Source of the DNA: an uncultured Coriobacteriaceae bacterium
Lineage (GTDB): Bacteria > Actinomycetota > Coriobacteriia > Coriobacteriales > Atopobiaceae
Direction of reading: 5' to 3'
Assembly: GCA_902766835.1 (NCBI GenBank)
Contig: CACXFC010000164.1
Span: forward strand, 1-46,753
DNA length: 46,753 nucleotides
Under the pieces are notes generated by a model. It was given only the letters and a program-made list of their open reading frames with translations, did not search any database and was not told where the DNA came from. Shown here piece after piece: positions 9,352 through 18,157 of this stretch (position 1 is the stretch's first letter; the number at the start of each line of letters is the position of its first letter). The translations under genes and the position numbers were made by a program.

Positions 9352-9966
9352 GTGCAATCGAGAAGGCAAGGGCGCACCGATACCATTTGGACGCCCGCGA
9401 ACGTGGTCACCCTGGTGCGTATCGTGTTGATGCCCGTATGGTTACTCATCGCCGAGGCGGCACGCATCGACGGAGCGCTTGGTGATGGCTCGGCTGTTGC
9501 CTGGACGTCATTCCTCCTGTTTGCTGCCATTGCCCTTACCGACAAGCTCGATGGGTACCTGGCGCGCAGCAGGGGAGAGGTGACGAACTTCGGCAAGTTC
9601 CTCGATCCCATCGCCGACAAGCTCTGCGTGACCTGTGCCATGCTCTACCTGCTGGAGCTCGAGCTGGTCCCCAGCTGGGCGGTCCTGGTCATCCTCGCGC
9701 GCGAGTTCATCGTGTCGGGGCTGCGCATGGTCGTGGCAAGCGAGGGCACGGTCATTGCCGCGAGCAACCTGGGCAAGTGGAAGACGGCCGTGACCATGCT
9801 TGCCATCGGCGGCTTCCTGCTATCCGTCACCATTCCCGCCGGCAAGCTTGCCACGATGCTCGAGCTGCTCTCGCATGCCCTTATGACGGCTGCCGTCGTG
9901 CTTACGGCGTGGTCGGGCATCGACTATCTGGTGAAGTCGTGGCCCGCCGTCGCACACTCGAAGTAG
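9352..9966 (+). CDS. pgsA: CDP-diacylglycerol--glycerol-3-phosphate 3-phosphatidyltransferase
   Basis: This 204-residue integral membrane enzyme makes phosphatidylglycerol phosphate, the first committed step of phosphatidylglycerol synthesis. The CDP-alcohol phosphatidyltransferase signature is clear in DKLDGYLARSRGEV followed by GKFLDPIADK, giving the D-G-A-R-G-D-D pattern. About five hydrophobic segments are visible. It starts at GTG 9352 behind GAGAGGAG, 12 bases after rimO. A more distant paralogue lies at 31396-32202. Confidence 0.92.
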   Translation: MQSRRQGRTDTIWTPANVVTLVRIVLMPVWLLIAEAARIDGALGDGSAVAWTSFLLFAAIALTDKLDGYLARSRGEVTNFGKFLDPIADKLCVTCAMLYLLELELVPSWAVLVILAREFIVSGLRMVVASEGTVIAASNLGKWKTAVTMLAIGGFLLSVTIPAGKLATMLELLSHALMTAAVVLTAWSGIDYLVKSWPAVAHSK

Positions 9967-9976
9967 GCGAGCTGGC

Positions 9977-10483
9977 GTGACAGAAGAGGTACGTGCGCAG
10001 GCCGCGCAGGTCGTGCGGGCAGCCTGCGATGCAGGGCTCACCGTCGGATGCGCCGAATCGTGCACGGGCGGCCTGGTGAGCGGGGCCCTTACGGCAATCC
10101 CTGGGTCGTCGGCAGCGGTGCTTGGCGGCGTCGTGAGCTATGCCATAGAGGTTAAGAAGGCCGTGCTGGGCGTCTCGGGCGCCATCATCGACGATCCAGA
10201 GCTTGGTGTGGTGAGCGATGCCTGCGCCATCCAGATGTGCGAGGGGGCTCGCCGCGTGCTCGGGTGCGACATTGCGGTGTCGGTGACAGGCATTGCAGGG
10301 CCTGGCGGAGCAGAGCCGGGAAAGCCCGTGGGCACGGTTTGGTTTGGCATATCATCCACACGCGGCGCGCAGGCGCACCATCGCTTGTTCCCTGGCAACA
10401 GGGACGAGGTCAGAGAGCAGGCTGTACTGTTCGCTCTTTCCCTTCTGGGTGAAGAAATAGCGGAGCTTTCGCGCGTGCGCTAG
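9977..10483 (+). CDS. cinA: CinA C-terminal domain protein (nicotinamide-nucleotide amidohydrolase type)
   Basis: This 168-residue protein consists only of the CinA C-terminal domain. GCAESCTGGLVSGALTAIPG, VVSYAIEVKKAVLGV and GIAGPGGAEPGKPVGTVWFG are diagnostic. In studied homologues this domain deamidates nicotinamide mononucleotide for pyridine-nucleotide salvage. The N-terminal MoaB-like domain of long CinA proteins is absent, which is common and not evidence of truncation because the GTG at 9977 follows pgsA by only 10 bases. It is the last gene before the SOS promoter of recA. Confidence 0.9.
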   Translation: MTEEVRAQAAQVVRAACDAGLTVGCAESCTGGLVSGALTAIPGSSAAVLGGVVSYAIEVKKAVLGVSGAIIDDPELGVVSDACAIQMCEGARRVLGCDIAVSVTGIAGPGGAEPGKPVGTVWFGISSTRGAQAHHRLFPGNRDEVREQAVLFALSLLGEEIAELSRVR

Positions 10484-10632
10484 GCGCTGCGACCTGCGTG
10501 CGACAGGTGGGATGAACCTGTTTGCCCAGATGGCGGGTGCAAAGGCGCCCGTATGGTGCATGCCGTGCAACCTAGCTGCGACCGGAAGCGTAGTCTCGTG
10601 CAACATGTGCCTGATAGCCTCAATATTAGCGT

Positions 10633-10661
10633 TTGACACACGAACGGTTGTTCGCTATTGT
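10633..10661 (+). promoter_or_regulatory. recA promoter with LexA (SOS) box
   Basis: TTGACA (10633-10638), a 17-base spacer and TATTGT (10656-10661) form a good promoter. The spacer holds CGAACGGTTGTTCG (10641-10654), which fits the Bacillus/actinobacterial SOS box pattern CGAAC-N4-GTTCG exactly. LexA bound here would block RNA polymerase. recA starts 28 bases downstream of the -10. Confidence 0.92.
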
Positions 10662-10689
10662 AAGGACAGTCAATTCGTCTGGGGGTATC

Positions 10690-11808
10690 ATGGCTAGAAG
10701 CAAAAACGTATCGCGCGAGATCCACGAGAAGACCTATGGGGAAGAGCGCGACAAGGTTATCGACAACACCACCAAAGAGATTCTCAAGAAGTTCGGCAAT
10801 GGCGCCATCATGCGCTTTGGCGACTCAGGCCCCGAGCTAGAGATCGAGGCCATTCCCACCGGCTCTATCGCCCTTGATGCCGCCCTAGGCATTGGTGGTG
10901 TACCGCGCGGCCGCATCATCGAGATCTATGGACCCGAATCTTCGGGCAAGACGACGCTTTCGCTCGAGATCCTCGCCGAGGCGCAGGCCATGGGCGGCGT
11001 GGTTGCCTTCATCGACGCCGAGCACGCACTCGACCCCGGCTATGCCGCACGCATTGGTGTCGACATCGACGAGGTGCTCATCTCGCAGCCTGACACCGGC
11101 GAGCAGGCGCTCGAGATCTGCGACATGCTGGTGCGCTCCGGCGCCATCGATGTCGTAGTAATCGACTCCGTGGCGGCACTGGTGCCTCGCGCCGAGATCG
11201 AGGGCGAGATTGGCGACAGCTCCGTTGGCCTTCAGGCACGCCTGATGAGCCAGGCCCTGCGCAAGCTTGCAGGCTCGCTGGCCAAGTCGCGCACCACCTG
11301 CATCTTCATCAACCAGCTGCGCGAGAAGATCGGCATCATGTTCGGCAACCCCGAGACCACCCCTGGCGGCCGTGCCCTCAAGTTCTTCTCTTCGGTACGC
11401 ATGGAAATCCGTCGCACCGACACCATCAAGAAGGATGGCGACATCATCGGCAACCGTGTGCGCGTGAAGGTCGTCAAGAACAAGGTTGCTCCTCCGTTCC
11501 GCCAGGCCGAGTTCGACATCATGTATGGCACCGGCATCTCCAAGGAGGGCTCGCTGCTCGACCTTGCCGTCGATTACGACATCGTCAAGAAGTCTGGCTC
11601 TTGGTACACCTATGGTGAAGAGCGCCTGGGGCAGGGCCGCGAGGCTGCAAAGGAGACTCTTGCCACCACGCCTGACCTCTACGACGAAATCAACCACTTG
11701 GTCCGTGTGGCCTGCGGGCTCGAGTTTGGTGACGAGCCGGTTGGCGAGCCCCTGCTCGATGGTGACGCCGGCGCTTTTGACGCCGCGGCCCCGATGGGCC
11801 TCGAGTAG
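10690..11808 (+). CDS. recA: Recombinase RecA
   Basis: This 372-residue protein forms filaments on single-stranded DNA for strand exchange and stimulates LexA self-cleavage. The Walker A motif GPESSGKTT is at residues 81-89. [18 protein letters not shown] and the DNA-binding loop sequence [17 protein letters not shown] are canonical. The ATG at 10690 is chosen over earlier in-frame starts because it follows GGGGGT and lies downstream of the SOS promoter. Its stop overlaps the recX start by one base. Confidence 0.98.
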   Translation: MARSKNVSREIHEKTYGEERDKVIDNTTKEILKKFGNGAIMRFGDSGPELEIEAIPTGSIALDAALGIGGVPRGRIIEIYGPESSGKTTLSLEILAEAQAMGGVVAFIDAEHALDPGYAARIGVDIDEVLISQPDTGEQALEICDMLVRSGAIDVVVIDSVAALVPRAEIEGEIGDSSVGLQARLMSQALRKLAGSLAKSRTTCIFINQLREKIGIMFGNPETTPGGRALKFFSSVRMEIRRTDTIKKDGDIIGNRVRVKVVKNKVAPPFRQAEFDIMYGTGISKEGSLLDLAVDYDIVKKSGSWYTYGEERLGQGREAAKETLATTPDLYDEINHLVRVACGLEFGDEPVGEPLLDGDAGAFDAAAPMGLE

Positions 11809-12497
11809 TGGCCTCTACGAGCGTTTCAAGGCAGGGCGCGCTTGCGTGGGAGGTCATACTTCCCGGCAAGCGCGCCGCGCAGTCTTGGGGCGCAAAGCAA
11901 AGAGGGACAATCGTCATAGGTGCGGACGAGGCCGAACAGGAACGCATCAGCGTGCCCAAGCAGGTGGCAACCATCCTCAACGCAAAGAAGAAGGCCGATG
12001 AGGTGCATCCCGCCTCTCGTGCGGAGCTGCTCTATGTGGTGGGCGAGCTCTCCCGGAGTTGTGCTCGTGCGCGCATCGAGCGTCTCATCAACACCCGTGA
12101 GTACTCATCCAAAGAGGTTGCCGACAAGCTCGCGCAGGATGGCTACAGCAAGCGCGTGGCAGAAGAATGCATCAACAGGGCCTGCGAGGCAGGCCTCATA
12201 AGCGATGCGCGCTTTGCAGACTCATTCATACGCTCCAAGGTCTATGCAGGATGGGGCATGACGCGCATCGTCAAAGAGCTTGCACGCCGCGGCATCGAGG
12301 CCAGCGAGCTTGCAGGGTGGCCCTACGACTATCTTGATCCAGAAGACGAGTACACCCGCGCCATCGAGCTCGCGCAGTCCAAGCATGTGTATGGCAACAA
12401 CGCCTACCAAAAGCTCGTGCGCTATCTCTGTGGTAGGGGATTCTCGCTTGGCGTCGCCACCCGTGCCGCAAAGCAGGTCTTGTCAGATGACGAGTAG
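11808..12497 (+). CDS. recX: Regulatory protein RecX
   Basis: This 229-residue helical-repeat protein resembles RecX, which binds RecA filaments and limits their activity. Recognisable repeats include RARIERLINTREYSSKEVADK, followed by two similar three-helix units (SDARFADSFIRSKVYAGWGM, YGNNAYQKLVRYLCGRGFS). The GTG start at 11808 shares its G with the recA TAG, so the genes are coupled and SOS-induced together. The first ~70 residues are less conserved and the true start could be further downstream. Confidence 0.85.
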   Translation: MASTSVSRQGALAWEVILPGKRAAQSWGAKQRGTIVIGADEAEQERISVPKQVATILNAKKKADEVHPASRAELLYVVGELSRSCARARIERLINTREYSSKEVADKLAQDGYSKRVAEECINRACEAGLISDARFADSFIRSKVYAGWGMTRIVKELARRGIEASELAGWPYDYLDPEDEYTRAIELAQSKHVYGNNAYQKLVRYLCGRGFSLGVATRAAKQVLSDDE

Positions 12498-12559
12498 CAA
12501 TCCCTTGTTGACTTTTGGTGTGGAGTCTTATTTGCCCACGTCGCGGCTTTGACTCATAT

Positions 12560-12588
12560 TTGACAGTTTCAGTTTTCGAACATACGAT
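12560..12588 (+). promoter_or_regulatory. Candidate promoter upstream of rny
   Basis: TTGACA (12560-12565), a 17-base spacer and TACGAT (12583-12588) lie in the 272-bp gap after recX. A hairpin with a T-run follows at 12614-12642, still ~130 bases before rny. Transcripts from here would have to read through it, which could mean attenuation or that another promoter is used. Confidence 0.45.
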
Positions 12589-12613
12589 TGAGTATGCCGT
12601 TTGAGTCATTTCT

Positions 12614-12642
12614 CGTCTGCTGGCTCGCCAGTCGACGTTTTT
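12614..12642 (+). terminator. Rho-independent terminator in the recX-rny gap
   Basis: CGTC..CTGGC-TC-GCCAG..GACG forms a stem with one internal mismatch pair (12614-12637), followed by TTTTT. It probably ends the recA-recX transcript. Between it and rny I see no further clear element. Confidence 0.65.
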
Positions 12643-12769
12643 ATATTTGCACGTAGCCAACAGAGCCCTGCTATGGGGCGCAAATGAGACATACCTCGGA
12701 TGGCGGGTGCCGGTGCTAGTCGTCGGCTTCCAGAACTAACGCATATAGAAGCTCATTCGAGGAGATGGC

Positions 12770-14329
12770 ATGAACAGCAGCGCAATCATTGTAGGCATCT
12801 TATGCCTAGCGGTGGGTGCCTTGATTACCTACCTAGCACTATCCAATAAGAACAACGCCCGCGTCCGCGAGGCAGACCAGCATGTTGCAGACGCTGAGGC
12901 CAAGGCCGAGCGCATCACCTCCGATGCACAACGCGATGCAGACAACGCCCGCAAGACCGCTCTGGTCGAGGCGCGTGAAGAGATTCTGCAGCTTCGCAAG
13001 GAGCAGGAAGCCGAAGAGAAGAAGCGCAAGGGCGAGCTGCAGGTCATGGAGAACCGCATCCTGCAGCGCGAGGAGTCGCTCGACCGTCGCAACGACTCGC
13101 TCGACCGCAAGGAGCACCAGCTTTCGAGCCTGCAGGGCCAGCTCGACCGTCGCAAGAACGAGGTTGACGCCCTGTATGGCAAGCAGATGTCCGAGCTTGA
13201 GCGCATCTCTGCCCTCACGAAGGAAGATGCCCATCGCGAGCTGCTCGATCGCGTTCGTGCCGATGTCGTGCGCGACGAGGCGCAGATTCTGCGTGACTCC
13301 GAGCAGCGCGTTCGTGCGCAGGCCGACAAGACCGCCCGCGAGATCGTATCCACCGCCATCCAGCGTTGCGCAGCCGACCAGGCCGGCGAGATCACCGTCA
13401 CCAGCGTGCACATCCCCTCAGACGACCTCAAGGGCCGCATCATCGGCCGCGAGGGACGCAACATTCGCACCTTCGAGCAGGTGAGTGGCGTGTCGCTCGT
13501 CATCGACGACACCCCCGAGACCGTCGTGCTCTCGAGCTTCGACCCGGTCCGCCGCGAAACCGCCCGTGTGGCCCTCGAGAACCTCATTGCCGACGGCCGC
13601 ATCCATCCCGCCCGCATCGAGGAGATGTACAAGAAGGCGGAACGCCTGGTCAACGAGCGTGTCCAGGAGGCTGGCGAGCAGGCGGCATACGACGCCGGCA
13701 TTCACGACCTCCATCCCGAGCTGATCAAGATCCTGGGCGCCCTGCGCTATCGCACGAGCTTCGGCCAGAACGTCCTGCAGCACTCCGTGCAGGTCTCGGC
13801 GCTGTGCGGCATCATGGCCTCCGAGCTCGGCCTTGACGCCACCCCTGCCAAGCGCGCAGGCCTTCTGCACGACCTTGGCAAAGCCATCGATCACGAGGTC
13901 GAGGGTCCCCATGCTATCCTGGGCGCCGACCTCTGCCGTCGCTACGGCGAGCGTCCCGAGATCGTCCATGCGGTTGAGGCCCACCATGCCGACGTCGAGC
14001 CCGACACCGTGCTGGACGTGCTGGTCCAGGCAGCAGACGCCATTTCGGCCGCACGCCCTGGCGCACGCCGCGAGTCCGCCGAGAACTACATCAACCGCCT
14101 CGAGAAGCTCGAGGAGATCTCCAACGCACACGAGGGCGTCGAGCGCACCTACGCAATGCAGGCCGGCCGCGAGCTTCACGTCATGGTCGAGCCCGAGAAG
14201 ATCTCCGACGCCCAGGCCGTCGTCCTTGCGCATGACATTGCCAAGCAGATCGAGGACGAGATGGAGTACCCCGGCCAGGTGCGCGTGGTGGTCATCCGTG
14301 AGTCCCGCGCCGTCGACATCGCGAAGTAA
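12770..14329 (+). CDS. rny: Ribonuclease Y
   Basis: This 519-residue membrane-anchored endoribonuclease initiates decay of many mRNAs. One N-terminal transmembrane helix (~residues 4-24) is followed by a long charged coiled coil to about residue 200. A KH domain carries GRIIGREGRNIRTFEQ, and the HD domain carries HSVQVSAL and LLHDLGKAIDHE, the metal-binding HD signature. The length is typical of the family. GAGGAG precedes the ATG. With PNPase and RNase J nearby, this block holds three core RNA-decay enzymes. Confidence 0.96.
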   Translation: MNSSAIIVGILCLAVGALITYLALSNKNNARVREADQHVADAEAKAERITSDAQRDADNARKTALVEAREEILQLRKEQEAEEKKRKGELQVMENRILQREESLDRRNDSLDRKEHQLSSLQGQLDRRKNEVDALYGKQMSELERISALTKEDAHRELLDRVRADVVRDEAQILRDSEQRVRAQADKTAREIVSTAIQRCAADQAGEITVTSVHIPSDDLKGRIIGREGRNIRTFEQVSGVSLVIDDTPETVVLSSFDPVRRETARVALENLIADGRIHPARIEEMYKKAERLVNERVQEAGEQAAYDAGIHDLHPELIKILGALRYRTSFGQNVLQHSVQVSALCGIMASELGLDATPAKRAGLLHDLGKAIDHEVEGPHAILGADLCRRYGERPEIVHAVEAHHADVEPDTVLDVLVQAADAISAARPGARRESAENYINRLEKLEEISNAHEGVERTYAMQAGRELHVMVEPEKISDAQAVVLAHDIAKQIEDEMEYPGQVRVVVIRESRAVDIAK

Positions 14330-14332
14330 GCG

Positions 14333-15424
14333 TTGCCGTCGTCCGCCAACACAACTGAAGACCTGACCTCCTTCGTGGCAAAGATGGGAGGGGAGAGAGC
14401 CCTGCGCGTTGAGAAGAATCTCGGGCAGGGCTTTGTCCGTTTGCGCGTGGCCGAGGCGGAGCGCCGCCAGGCCGCCCATGACATCCGTTGCACCGAAGAC
14501 ATTGTCATCGAGATGCTGCGCAATGCGCGCGACGCAGGTGCCCATCACATCTTTGTGGCCACCTCCCGTGAGGGCGATCAGCGCATCATCACCATGCTCG
14601 ATGACGGCTCGGGCATACCGCCCGAGCTCTGGGAGCAGGTGTTCGAGGCGCGCGTGACCTCAAAGCTCGAGAGCGTCCACATGGATCGCTGGGGCGTCCA
14701 CGGGCGTGGCATGGCACTGTATTCGGTTCGCGAGAACACCCTGGAGTCACGCGTCGTGGAGAGCGTCGTAGACGGCGGCACAGCAATCCGCGTGGTCAGC
14801 TCCTGCAGCAAGCTCAAGGAGATATCCGACCAGTCTACGTGGCCCACGGTGGCGCGGGATGAGGACCGCAGGCTTGTCATCGAGCGCGGGCCGCACAACA
14901 TCATCCGCACCTGCTGCGAGTTTGCACTCGAGGAGCGGGGAACGTGCGAGGTGTTCGTGGGCTCGGCGGCTGATGTGGTGGCGACTATACGCACGCGCAT
15001 CAGGCCAAGCGTATCGGGAGCCGAGGTGCTCTTCCTCGACGATCTGAGCTCGCTTCCGGTGCTTGAGCGCTTCAGACTGGCATCTGACGCCAAGGAGCTT
15101 CGCGAGGTCGCCTCAGGGTGCGGGCTCGAGATCTCCGAGCGCACGGCACACCGCATCATAGCTGGGCAGATAAGGCCCATGCGCAACGTGGTCTCGCGGC
15201 TCACGCACACGGCCTCGCCCAAGCAGAAGCGCGAGGTCGACCTAGCCGCCGACCGCAGGGGCCTGCGCGTCTCGCGGGAAGATGCTGACGCATTTCTGCG
15301 TCTGATGGAGCGCGATTTTGCCTTTCTTGCAGATCGGTATTATCTCAACCTGTCGGGGCGGCCGCGCATGCGCGTCTCGGGCAACCGTCTCTCTGTATTT
15401 TTTGAATATGAGGGGGAAGACTAG
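14333..15424 (+). CDS. GHKL-type ATPase domain protein of unknown function
   Basis: This 363-residue protein begins at TTG 14333, three bases after rny, with only a weak ribosome-binding site. An ATG at about codon 18 is a possible alternative. Residues ~50-180 look like a GHKL (gyrase/Hsp90/histidine kinase/MutL) ATP-binding fold. It has the N-box EMLRNARDAG (Glu60, Asn64, Asp67), the G1 box LDDGSGIPPE (90-97) and the G2-like glycine lid GVHGRGMALYSVREN (121-135). No phospho-accepting histidine domain, sensor or membrane segment is visible. The C-terminal half is rich in Arg/Leu and I recognise no domain in it. It is tightly placed between rny and spoVS. A MutL/Hsp90-like conformational ATPase is more likely than a sensor kinase. 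The function is unknown. Confidence 0.8.
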   Translation: MPSSANTTEDLTSFVAKMGGERALRVEKNLGQGFVRLRVAEAERRQAAHDIRCTEDIVIEMLRNARDAGAHHIFVATSREGDQRIITMLDDGSGIPPELWEQVFEARVTSKLESVHMDRWGVHGRGMALYSVRENTLESRVVESVVDGGTAIRVVSSCSKLKEISDQSTWPTVARDEDRRLVIERGPHNIIRTCCEFALEERGTCEVFVGSAADVVATIRTRIRPSVSGAEVLFLDDLSSLPVLERFRLASDAKELREVASGCGLEISERTAHRIIAGQIRPMRNVVSRLTHTASPKQKREVDLAADRRGLRVSREDADAFLRLMERDFAFLADRYYLNLSGRPRMRVSGNRLSVFFEYEGED

Positions 15425-15529
15425 CACGCATTATCTCTTCACATATTTTGAAAATACTGTAACCTTATGCAATCAGTCGTACATTTCAACCAACACTTCC
15501 ATGCAGCATAACTGCGCCAGGAGACACAC

Positions 15530-15850
15530 ATGGATTACCTGAAGGTATCAAGCAAGTCCTCGCCCGCCTCTGTTGCGGGGGCAATTGCCGGTATGGTCAA
15601 GGACGGCGTCCCCGTAAACATTCAGTCGGTAGGCGCTGGGGCAGTTAATCAGGCGATAAAGGCCGTGGCCATTGCCAGGGGATTCCTCATCCCCACCGGT
15701 GTCGACATTTCATGCGCACCCACTTTTGCTGACATCAACATCAATGGCGAGAGCCGCACAGCCATTCGCATTGCTGTGTATGTCCATCGGCTTGTGCCTC
15801 AATCCGCACGCGAAGGAGAAGCCGAGAGCGCTCAGGAGCTGATGTACTAG
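15530..15850 (+). CDS. spoVS: Stage V sporulation protein S (SpoVS) family
   Basis: This 106-residue protein matches SpoVS almost throughout: LKVSSKSSPASVAGAIAGMV, QSVGAGAVNQAIKAVAIARG, PTGVDISCAPTFADININGE. SpoVS is a small Alba-like-fold protein that affects sporulation in Bacillus but is also found in many non-sporulating bacteria. Placement after rny is conserved with Firmicutes. AGGAG lies just before the ATG. The C-terminal ~20 residues extend slightly beyond the usual ~86-residue length. Its presence alone does not imply spore formation. Confidence 0.92.
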   Translation: MDYLKVSSKSSPASVAGAIAGMVKDGVPVNIQSVGAGAVNQAIKAVAIARGFLIPTGVDISCAPTFADININGESRTAIRIAVYVHRLVPQSAREGEAESAQELMY

Positions 15851-15851
15851 C

Positions 15852-17216
15852 ATGCCCCGCAATGCACGTCTGGCCGGCCGCACGTATTGCCTCAAGACGT
15901 TCGGCTGCCAAATGAATCTCCATGACTCTGAGCGCGTCGCAGGATTGCTTGACGACTGCGGGTGCAACGAGGTCGAAACCATCGATGAGGCAGACATCGT
16001 TGTCTTCATGACCTGCTGCGTGCGCGAGAACGCCGACACGCGGCTCTACGGGCAGGCATCTGCCGTGGTCAGCGCTGCCCCCGCGCCTCACGGCAAGAGG
16101 ATCCTTGCCATTGGTGGCTGCATCGCGCAGCGCGACGGAGCCTCCATTCGCAAGAACATCCCCTCGGTCGACGTGGTGTTTGGCACCAGCGCCTTGGCTT
16201 CGCTTCCGCAGCTGCTCGTGCAGGCGCTTGATGGCGCTGCGGGGATTGCCGTCGATACCGCAGAAGAGGGACGTGGCTTCTCAACGGAGCTACCCAGCCA
16301 CCGTGAGCAGGCATTCCATGCATGGGTGCCCATCATGACGGGCTGCAACAACTTCTGCACGTACTGCATCGTTCCCTATGTCCGTGGCCGCGAGAAGAGC
16401 CGCTTGTTCGACCGCATCGTCAGCGAGTGCGCCTCGCTGGTAGGCGAGGGCGTGCGCGAGATCTGCCTGCTGGGGCAAAACGTCAACTCATACGGCCGCG
16501 ACCTCTATGGCGAGCCGAGGTTCCCCGAGCTCATTCGCGCAGTGGGCAAGACCGGCATCGAGCGGCTGCGCTTCACCTCGTCCAACCCCAAGGACCTCTC
16601 CGACGAGGTCATCGCCGCCATGGCCGAGACGCCTGCCGTCATGCCGCATCTGCACCTGGCCGTGCAGAGTGGCTCCACCCGCATCCTGCGCGCCATGAAC
16701 AGGAGCTACACGCGCGAGGAGTATCTCGCGCTTGTGGGCCGCCTCAAGGCCGCCATGCCCGAGCTTGCCCTGTCCACCGACATCATCGTGGGCTTCCCCG
16801 GTGAGACCGAGGAGGACTTTGAGGATACGCTCAGCCTCGTGCGCGAAGCGGCGTTCTCGTCGGCCTACACCTTCATCTACTCGAAGCGCCCCGGCACGCC
16901 GGCCGCAGAGATCGTGGATGACACGCCGCACGAGGTCATTCAGGAGCGCTTCGAGCGACTGGCCGCCCTTGTGGCCCAGCAGGCACATGACGCCAACCAG
17001 AAGGACCTTCACACGATTGCAGAGGTCCTTGTGGAAGGCGCCTCCAAGCGCGACGAGGCCATCATGGTCGGGCACAGCGCCAAGAACCAGACCGTGCACT
17101 TTGCCGTGCCTGCGGGCTGGGAGGCAGAGGCGCTCAATGGCAAGATGGTGGACGTGCGCGTCGAGGAGGCCCGTACGTGGTATCTGCGCGGAGTGTGCGA
17201 GGGCGAGCCTCGATGA
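15852..17216 (+). CDS. miaB: tRNA-2-methylthio-N6-dimethylallyladenosine synthase MiaB
   Basis: This 454-residue radical-SAM methylthiotransferase acts on i6A37 of tRNAs, the product of MiaA. N-terminal cluster cysteines are in KTFGCQMN, MTCCVREN and GGCIAQR. The radical-SAM motif is CNNFCTYC followed by IVPYVRGREKSR. A TRAM domain forms the C-terminus. The usual Asn before the second cysteine (NTC) is replaced by Met (MTC), a minor oddity. The ATG is one base after the spoVS stop, and the 3' end overlaps miaA by four bases. Confidence 0.95.
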   Translation: MPRNARLAGRTYCLKTFGCQMNLHDSERVAGLLDDCGCNEVETIDEADIVVFMTCCVRENADTRLYGQASAVVSAAPAPHGKRILAIGGCIAQRDGASIRKNIPSVDVVFGTSALASLPQLLVQALDGAAGIAVDTAEEGRGFSTELPSHREQAFHAWVPIMTGCNNFCTYCIVPYVRGREKSRLFDRIVSECASLVGEGVREICLLGQNVNSYGRDLYGEPRFPELIRAVGKTGIERLRFTSSNPKDLSDEVIAAMAETPAVMPHLHLAVQSGSTRILRAMNRSYTREEYLALVGRLKAAMPELALSTDIIVGFPGETEEDFEDTLSLVREAAFSSAYTFIYSKRPGTPAAEIVDDTPHEVIQERFERLAALVAQQAHDANQKDLHTIAEVLVEGASKRDEAIMVGHSAKNQTVHFAVPAGWEAEALNGKMVDVRVEEARTWYLRGVCEGEPR

Positions 17217-18157
17217 GCCTGCCAGGGCCCCTGGTGGCCATCGTGGGCCCCACGGCCTCGGGCAAGAGCGCGCTTGCGGAAGCCATCGCCTGCGAGCTTA
17301 GGACTTCTGTGGTCTCCGTCGATGCCATGCAGGTGTATCGCGGGATGGACATTGGTACGGCAAAGGTGCCCGCCAAAGACCGCCGCTGTCCGCTTTTGAT
17401 GGTTGACGTGGCCGACGTTGGTGACGACTACTCCGTCAAGCTCTACCAGCACGATGCGCGCCAGGTTGTGGACGAGCTGCTCGCCCAAAGCAAGACGCCC
17501 ATCCTCTGTGGCGGTACCGGACTCTACCTCAATGCCATCGTGGACGACATGCAGTTCCCCGCAGGCGATGCGAGCAGTGCAACGCGCAAGGCCTATGAGG
17601 AGTTTCTGGCCCGCGAGGGCGAAGAGGCGCTCTACCGGCTGCTTGAGGAGCGCGACCCCAAGAGCGCGGAGCTGATCCATCCTCATAACACGAGACGCGT
17701 CGTGCGTGCCCTCGAGATGCTTGATGAGGGCTCGTCGTACGCCACGCACCATGAGGGGCTGGGTCGCCTGGAGCCGCGCTATGACGTGCGCATCTGGGGC
17801 ATCGACGTCGAGCGCGCCACACTCTACGACAGGATCAACCGCCGTGTTGACGATATGTTCGCGCAAGGGCTCGTCGATGAGGTGGCCGAGCTTCGCAGCA
17901 AGGGCCTTGGGCAGTCTCGCACGGCGTCGCAGGCTATAGGCTACAAGGAGGTCCTCGACGCACTGGAGGGCAGGATGAGCATGGACGAGGCACGTGATGT
18001 GATAAAGATGCGCACGCGCCGCTATGCAAAGCGCCAGCTCTCCTGGTTCCGTCACGACAAGCGGGTGCGTTGGATTGACGTCACAGACATGGACGCGTGC
18101 GCCGCACATATCGTTCTCGACCTGCTTGCGCCAAATCCGTTAGGCGGTGATTGTTGA
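17213..18157 (+). CDS. miaA: tRNA dimethylallyltransferase MiaA
   Basis: This 314-residue enzyme transfers a dimethylallyl group to N6 of A37 in tRNAs reading U-starting codons, providing the substrate of MiaB. The P-loop is GPTASGKSALAEAIA near residue 12. DAMQVYRGMDIGTAKV, ILCGGTGLYLNAIVD and QAIGYKEV are family landmarks. The ATG overlaps the miaB stop (ATGA), so the two steps of one modification are coupled. An earlier in-frame start inside miaB is unnecessary. Confidence 0.95.
   Translation: MSLPGPLVAIVGPTASGKSALAEAIACELRTSVVSVDAMQVYRGMDIGTAKVPAKDRRCPLLMVDVADVGDDYSVKLYQHDARQVVDELLAQSKTPILCGGTGLYLNAIVDDMQFPAGDASSATRKAYEEFLAREGEEALYRLLEERDPKSAELIHPHNTRRVVRALEMLDEGSSYATHHEGLGRLEPRYDVRIWGIDVERATLYDRINRRVDDMFAQGLVDEVAELRSKGLGQSRTASQAIGYKEVLDALEGRMSMDEARDVIKMRTRRYAKRQLSWFRHDKRVRWIDVTDMDACAAHIVLDLLAPNPLGGDC

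Noticed and set aside
9977-10483. Truncated cinA
   Set aside because: A stand-alone C-terminal domain is a normal form, and the preceding gene ends only ten bases upstream.
12578-12591. CGAACATACGATTG in the rny promoter as an SOS box
   Set aside because: The right half is GATTG instead of GTTCG, two mismatches in the most conserved part; not enough to claim LexA control of rny.
15530-15850. SpoVS as evidence of sporulation
   Set aside because: SpoVS is common in non-spore-forming bacteria and no other sporulation-specific gene is present.
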